The notes under the pieces: model-generated | What the model was told of the DNA's origin: nothing | Databases searched by the model: none | Seen by the model: the letters and a program-made list of their open reading frames with translations, nothing else | Translations under genes and position numbers: made by a program | Shown here: one piece after another, positions 19,386 to 22,746 of the stretch | How the letters are laid out: every line of letters starts with the position of its first letter | How positions within the stretch are numbered: position 1 is the first letter of the stretch | Source: Perkinsus olseni | Lineage: Eukaryota; Perkinsozoa; Perkinsida | DNA length: 22,746 nt | Assembly: GCA_013115125.1 (NCBI GenBank) | Contig: JABANN010000532.1 | Location: forward strand, 1 to 22,746 | Direction of reading: 5' to 3'

Positions 19386-21029
19386 GCTGTGCTGACTCGA
19401 TGCTGTTCTTGTTATTGTTTTTGTTATTGGTGTGGTATAAGTATGCCATGTCGACTAGATGCTGTATTATATTGGTAACACTTGGGGCATGCTTAGCGAA
19501 ATACACCTGATGATGATGATGATGATGATCATACAACAATAGTCCTATCACTACTGCTGGTAGTACTACCTCCTTAGCTCTCCTTAATGCTTTTAACCTC
19601 TCTCTTTGTTTAACTAATAATTCACCTCTATGGATTGGATCATCTATCAGAATAATGATACTGAATGGTCATGATGATGATGATATACTTTGTCTTTGCA
19701 TCCACCAATCACCCTTATATGCTACTCTCATATCATCACCATGCTCATGATGATGGGGCTCTATGGTATCATCATCATCACCCATCTAACACCACTATAA
19801 CTATTATGATTAGTGCGGATTATGGTATGATGTTGATGTTGATGACCTGGTGTTTAGGTAATAAGCTCCTCATCCGTTGTAGCCAGGTTCCCTTTATCAT
19901 CCTTGTATCATTGCTTGTCCTCACACATCGTAATAGTAAATCCTATACTATCATCATCATCATGATGATGATAACGTTCTCGTTGTTGGTGTCGTGCTGT
20001 TATGACCTGTATCTTGTCCTCAGCTTCTGCTTTCTTCCTTTCCTCTTCCCCTTCACGCATAGCATCATCCGACCTATGAACAGTACTGCTCTTCCGACCA
20101 TGATGATGATGATGATGATGATGATGATTACGATCATGCTTGTTGTTGTTGTGATTACCTTATACTCTTTGCCATCCTATCCTCTCTTAATATACATCGA
20201 CGTTCCCTCTGCTGTTGTGTTATCCTGTCTACTATACTGCTCACTACACTCTTCTGTCTGGACTCTACTACTGATGATATACGGGATAGTTCCTGGAAAC
20301 AGAAGAAGAACAGGTAGACAGGAACAGATGGTCGGCAGAGTACTACTACCTCCATGAAGGCACGAGAATCATCATCATCCTCCACAGCAGCAGGAGTATC
20401 ATTATGATGGTGTAGCAATGATTGACGTAAACCTTGAGACCTTGTGTGAGACCTGTGAACTCCTATGATGGTAGTAGTAGTCTATAATGGTACTATGACT
20501 ACTACCTGTGTTGTAGACTGGACACCTGCTCTGTCAGACTACGCTTTACTTCTTCTTTCTTCTTCCTTCTTCCGTCTCGAATACTCTCCTCAACCTACAA
20601 CAGCATGATGATCATCATGATGCTCAGCATGGACACTAGATCTAGTTGCCATCACTACCTTTATATCATGTTTAATACGATTAATCATCCTGCCCATACC
20701 ACTCCTTGCCCAATTCCTCATACATCTATCATCCCATGCTTTATTAACCATCCTACAATGACCATTGGCCGTTACTACTACTAATGATGCTACCTATTAG
20801 CGATCATCCTGTGTATTGTATGATCCCGATGTATTGCCCTGTTCTCCTTTATTATATACTCCTCTACCTCCTTCAGCATCTTATTATTATACTCTGATCT
20901 CACCCTGCCACCATAGTCACTAGTGGAAGTATGGTGATATCACCTTTGTTGTATAAAAGGTTGACGAGCATGTTCAGAGGCGCCCTCGTCGTTATGATAC
21001 TGCCCAGCATCAGCAGCAGGGTACGACAT
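14395..21029 (-). CDS. large multi-exon coiled-coil protein, tentatively SPEF2/CPC1-like
   Basis: The ATG at 21029 opens a chain of exons whose phases all agree: 21029-20944, 20904-20794, 20752-20659, 20594-20506, 20462-20441, 20292-20159, 20073-20007, 19942-19847, 19785-19689, 19643-19570, then one starting at 19506. The first 290 residues are charged and helical (MLKEVEEYIIKENRAIHRD, EEERKKAEAEDKIQ, LLVKQRERLKALRRAKE). They lead into VYFAKHAPSVTNIIQHLVDM and WRQWCNDFMRM, which resembles the SPEF2/CPC1 segment of the flagellar central pair; this match is from memory. Later exons include YRDPQFLRSGYDLRTRAIN, LERYLATLKMQLRDMTLWRE, KVLEEYKQIKEDCIPQLVRR and AMFYLTLKTSLSDSIKDL. They hold Ser, Asp and Ala runs from microsatellites. 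The chain ends at a TGA at 14395. I could not place every exon between 19400 and 15100, so two adjacent genes are possible. The expected calponin-homology and adenylate-kinase domains of SPEF2 were not seen. Coding is fairly sure; identity is not. Confidence 0.5.
15568..15605 (+). repeat. (TGA)n microsatellite, poly-Ser coding on minus
   Basis: About 12 TGA units lie on the + strand. On the minus strand the large gene reads them as TCA, giving a Ser run after KAAWP. Confidence 0.7.
16071..16108 (+). repeat. (ATC)n microsatellite, poly-Asp coding on minus
   Basis: About 12 ATC units lie on the + strand. The matching minus-strand frame of the large gene reads GAT and gives an Asp run before EQNSRELRDV. 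Confidence 0.65.
18598..18628 (+). repeat. (CTG)n microsatellite, poly-Ala coding on minus
   Basis: About ten CTG units lie on the + strand. On the minus strand they give an Ala run after NDNLVSRL in the large gene. Confidence 0.7.
19343..19384 (+). repeat. (GAT)14 microsatellite
   Basis: Fourteen GAT units lie on the + strand. In the minus frame they would be a Ser run after SIESAQP. An intron could also remove them, since a TATAG acceptor lies just downstream. Confidence 0.7.
20463..20505 (-). other. 43-nt intron with perfect 9-bp complementary ends
   Basis: This intron belongs to the large minus-strand gene. Its first nine bases, GTAGTAGTC, are exactly complementary to GACTACTAC near the acceptor (plus-strand positions 20497-20505 and 20474-20482). 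The joined exons keep frame, and the next exon is only 22 nt long. Confidence 0.7.
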
Positions 21030-21261
21030 GATTAGTATTGGGGAAGGTAACTCCTAGAATAGTGATGACACTAGTACAGTAGTGGGATGAAGGATCGGGA
21101 ATACCTTTTTACCTCTTAACTCGATATTATTGCTATACAGAAACGGTGGTAGTCATGATGAGTAATAACGATAGCCGGGTACCACTGGTGATGATGCTCC
21201 TATCATCACTGTTGATCGTAGTCTATAGCTTACTAATACCTGAATACCACCTCATTAGTAG
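21030..21261. other. intergenic spacer between two minus-strand genes
   Basis: These 232 bases separate the thioesterase stop from the start of the large gene, both read on the minus strand. No motif stands out. The region should contain the promoter or leader of the large gene. Confidence 0.4.
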
Positions 21262-22672
21262 TTATCCATCTACTAAAACTATTATCATGATAATGATCAA
21301 TACATTACCATTCACCACAACATGCTGCTTATCATCCTCAGAACCTTGCGGCCCCTTCATGGAGTCTTCTTCTTGTTGTGCAAGGGATGGTATGTTAATA
21401 AATCTCCGAGGAGGGTTACCAAGCCTTACTAAACCTTCTTGTATTGCTGTACATATCATAATACCATCACGGGTAAATACATGACATACACCTGATATGA
21501 TCCATCTTCATGATGCTGATGCTGATGTTGTTGTTACACACTGCACGAGCATGAGACGCTACCAAACATCTCATATCGAATAGCATCCATTCATCAGCCC
21601 GTATCTGTATAGTTATTATATATCATGATCATGATGATGATGATGACAGTTATCATCATTACATTAGTTTTATGAAAATAAAGAGTATGATCCAAACTTG
21701 TTAATTTAGTGGTATTACTGCAGAAGATACCCCCCAACGGTTCCAAGGATGTTGCTATCAGATTGAAGTCAGACATGTAGGCCAATACCTAGCACAATTA
21801 TAATCATGATGATATAGGTGTAGGGGTGCACCACCCACACTCTTATGAGCAGCATCAGTATTGCCAACATCACCTCGAGCTCTTAGCCAAAATCTACAAG
21901 TATTCTTACATCCAGAGTAATGATGATGATAGAACTACTCATGCTTACTGTCTCTTAGCCAACTCATGTTTAGGTTTACTATCATCCAGCATCAGATGAT
22001 GATTAGGTATAATATTGTCCAACTACAACAACAACACCACAGTCTAACGTGGTGCACCACATCATAATGCTGTTCTTGCTGCTGTTGATGTTGATGATGC
22101 TATATCGATGTATCTATTACATCATTCAACCCTTTGTCTTCTTTGCCCTGTCGTTTTAGATTCAACTCAGCCACCGGACGGCGGTCTACTGGTACTGAGT
22201 CATCGCTATATTTACGTAGGAATCTACTCATACATCACGTTGATGAGTGTCTCATTGTTGTTGGTCTACTCTCTAGCACCATGTGGTAACCCATGGTCAT
22301 CTTGGGTGGCTATACGCGCGGCTACACTGAAGAAGAGGCAACAACAACAACATCATCATAGACATGAGTAGTAGTTACTATTCCAAGGGTATGAGGTCCT
22401 CTGGTTGATACTTTACTTTAGGCATTGGTATTGAATATGTAAGATGTGGTGAACCATCCTCAAACGTATGGAATTGCACCTTTGTAATAATACGCCAATG
22501 GACTTTCATCAATACTGTTGTTATGATAATAATAGTACCATCATTTTAAATATAACTTTACCATTTTGTCGACCTTCAACACTCCGTGTTAGGAACGATC
22601 TACCATCTCGAAGCTTCTCTACATAGTATCTACTCCAGTAGGAGTGAGTGGTATTCCTACCTTGCTGCTGCT

Positions 22673-22746
<74 letters not shown>
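21262..22746 (-). CDS. ACOT8: acyl-CoA thioesterase II (TesB/ACOT8 type), 5' end outside the window
   Basis: This double-hotdog enzyme hydrolyses acyl-CoAs, in eukaryotes usually in peroxisomes. The first hotdog shows HSYWSRYYVEKLRDGRSFLT, VEGRQNGKVIFKM and FHTFEDGSPHLTYSIPMP. The second shows FWLRARGDVGN, VLAYMSDFNLIATSLEP, the signature TSLDHTLYFHK, ADEWMLFDM, ASHARA and VFTRDGIMICTAIQEGLVR. Exons from the window edge are 22746-22539, 22479-22379, 22326-22270, 22223-22121, 22022-21949, 21893-21839, 21788-21663, 21604-21538 and 21491-21262; all phases agree, and 271 codons follow the first of these exons. The N-terminus lies beyond the right edge, which falls inside a (CAACAG)n Gln run. The last exon adds about 50 residues past the usual family end and finishes hydrophobic (VLIIIMIIVLVDG), without a peroxisomal SKL. 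A small intron there may change the true C-terminus. Confidence 0.9.
22675..22746 (+). repeat. (TGTTGC)n hexamer array, poly-Gln coding on minus, cut by window edge
   Basis: Twelve exact TGTTGC units run to the last base. On the minus strand they read CAA CAG in frame with the thioesterase exon, giving at least 24 alternating-codon glutamines before QEQQQGRN. Perfect hexamer periodicity indicates expansion of a two-codon unit. Confidence 0.85.

Noticed and set aside
19665-20357. 230-residue open frame on the + strand
   Set aside because: It is antisense to at least five phase-consistent exons of the large minus-strand gene and is rich in Met, Ile and His from ATC/ATG repeats.
1-22746. tRNA, rRNA, snRNA or transposon genes
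   Set aside because: I looked for cloverleaf-like arms, conserved rRNA segments, U1/U6 motifs and transposase or reverse-transcriptase motifs on both strands and found none I could support.

Overview
This window is nuclear DNA from a unicellular eukaryote. It carries eight protein-coding genes densely cut by short GT-AG introns, and both introns and exons are full of trinucleotide repeats (ATC/GAT, AAC/GTT, GCA, CTC). I rebuilt the genes by hand from conserved protein motifs, reading frame and splice sites. In seven of the eight, the exon lengths give a continuous frame over the stretch I joined; the eighth, the large minus-strand gene, is rebuilt exon by exon only over its first ten exons. 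The type III glutamine synthetase and a tentative flagellar central-pair protein suggest a flagellated protist. The intron style could suit an alveolate or another chromist-like lineage, but I cannot name the organism.

Layout: (1) 1-751, no certain gene. (2) 752-3470 (+), Stealth-family sugar-phosphate transferase with an N-terminal membrane anchor. (3) 3677-4952 (+), two-domain rhodanese, 3-mercaptopyruvate sulfurtransferase type. (4) 5062-6519 (-), glycerophosphodiester phosphodiesterase with a poly-Asn insert, convergent with (3). (5) 6750-7744 (+), secreted SDF2-like MIR protein, head-to-head with (4). (6) 8164-10800 (+), HTATSF1/CUS2-type U2 snRNP splicing factor. (7) 11134-13716 (+), type III glutamine synthetase. 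(8) 13900-14217 (+), small one-membrane-segment ORF. (9) 14395-21029 (-), large multi-exon coiled-coil gene, tentatively SPEF2/CPC1-like. (10) 21262 to beyond 22746 (-), acyl-CoA thioesterase II/ACOT8 type, truncated by the window edge inside a poly-Gln repeat.

The genes belong to unrelated pathways: glycan or phosphosugar transfer, sulfur, phospholipid, ER quality control, splicing, nitrogen assimilation, flagellum and fatty acid. There is no operon logic; this is ordinary compact protist gene packing. No RNA gene, transposon or virus-like element was recognised.

The most unusual signal is in the introns. Of about 53 that I placed, 22 start GTAAT, often GTAATAATAATAA, and only 4 start GTAAG. 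Several have 5' and 3' ends complementary over 8-13 bp, so the splice sites would be held together by a stem. Downstream exons start with GT (23) or ATAC (8) far more often than expected. One intron is flanked by an exact 7-bp direct repeat spaced by exactly one intron length. Together these look like recently or repeatedly gained introns born from microsatellite or element-like sequence. The counts are by hand and should be recomputed.
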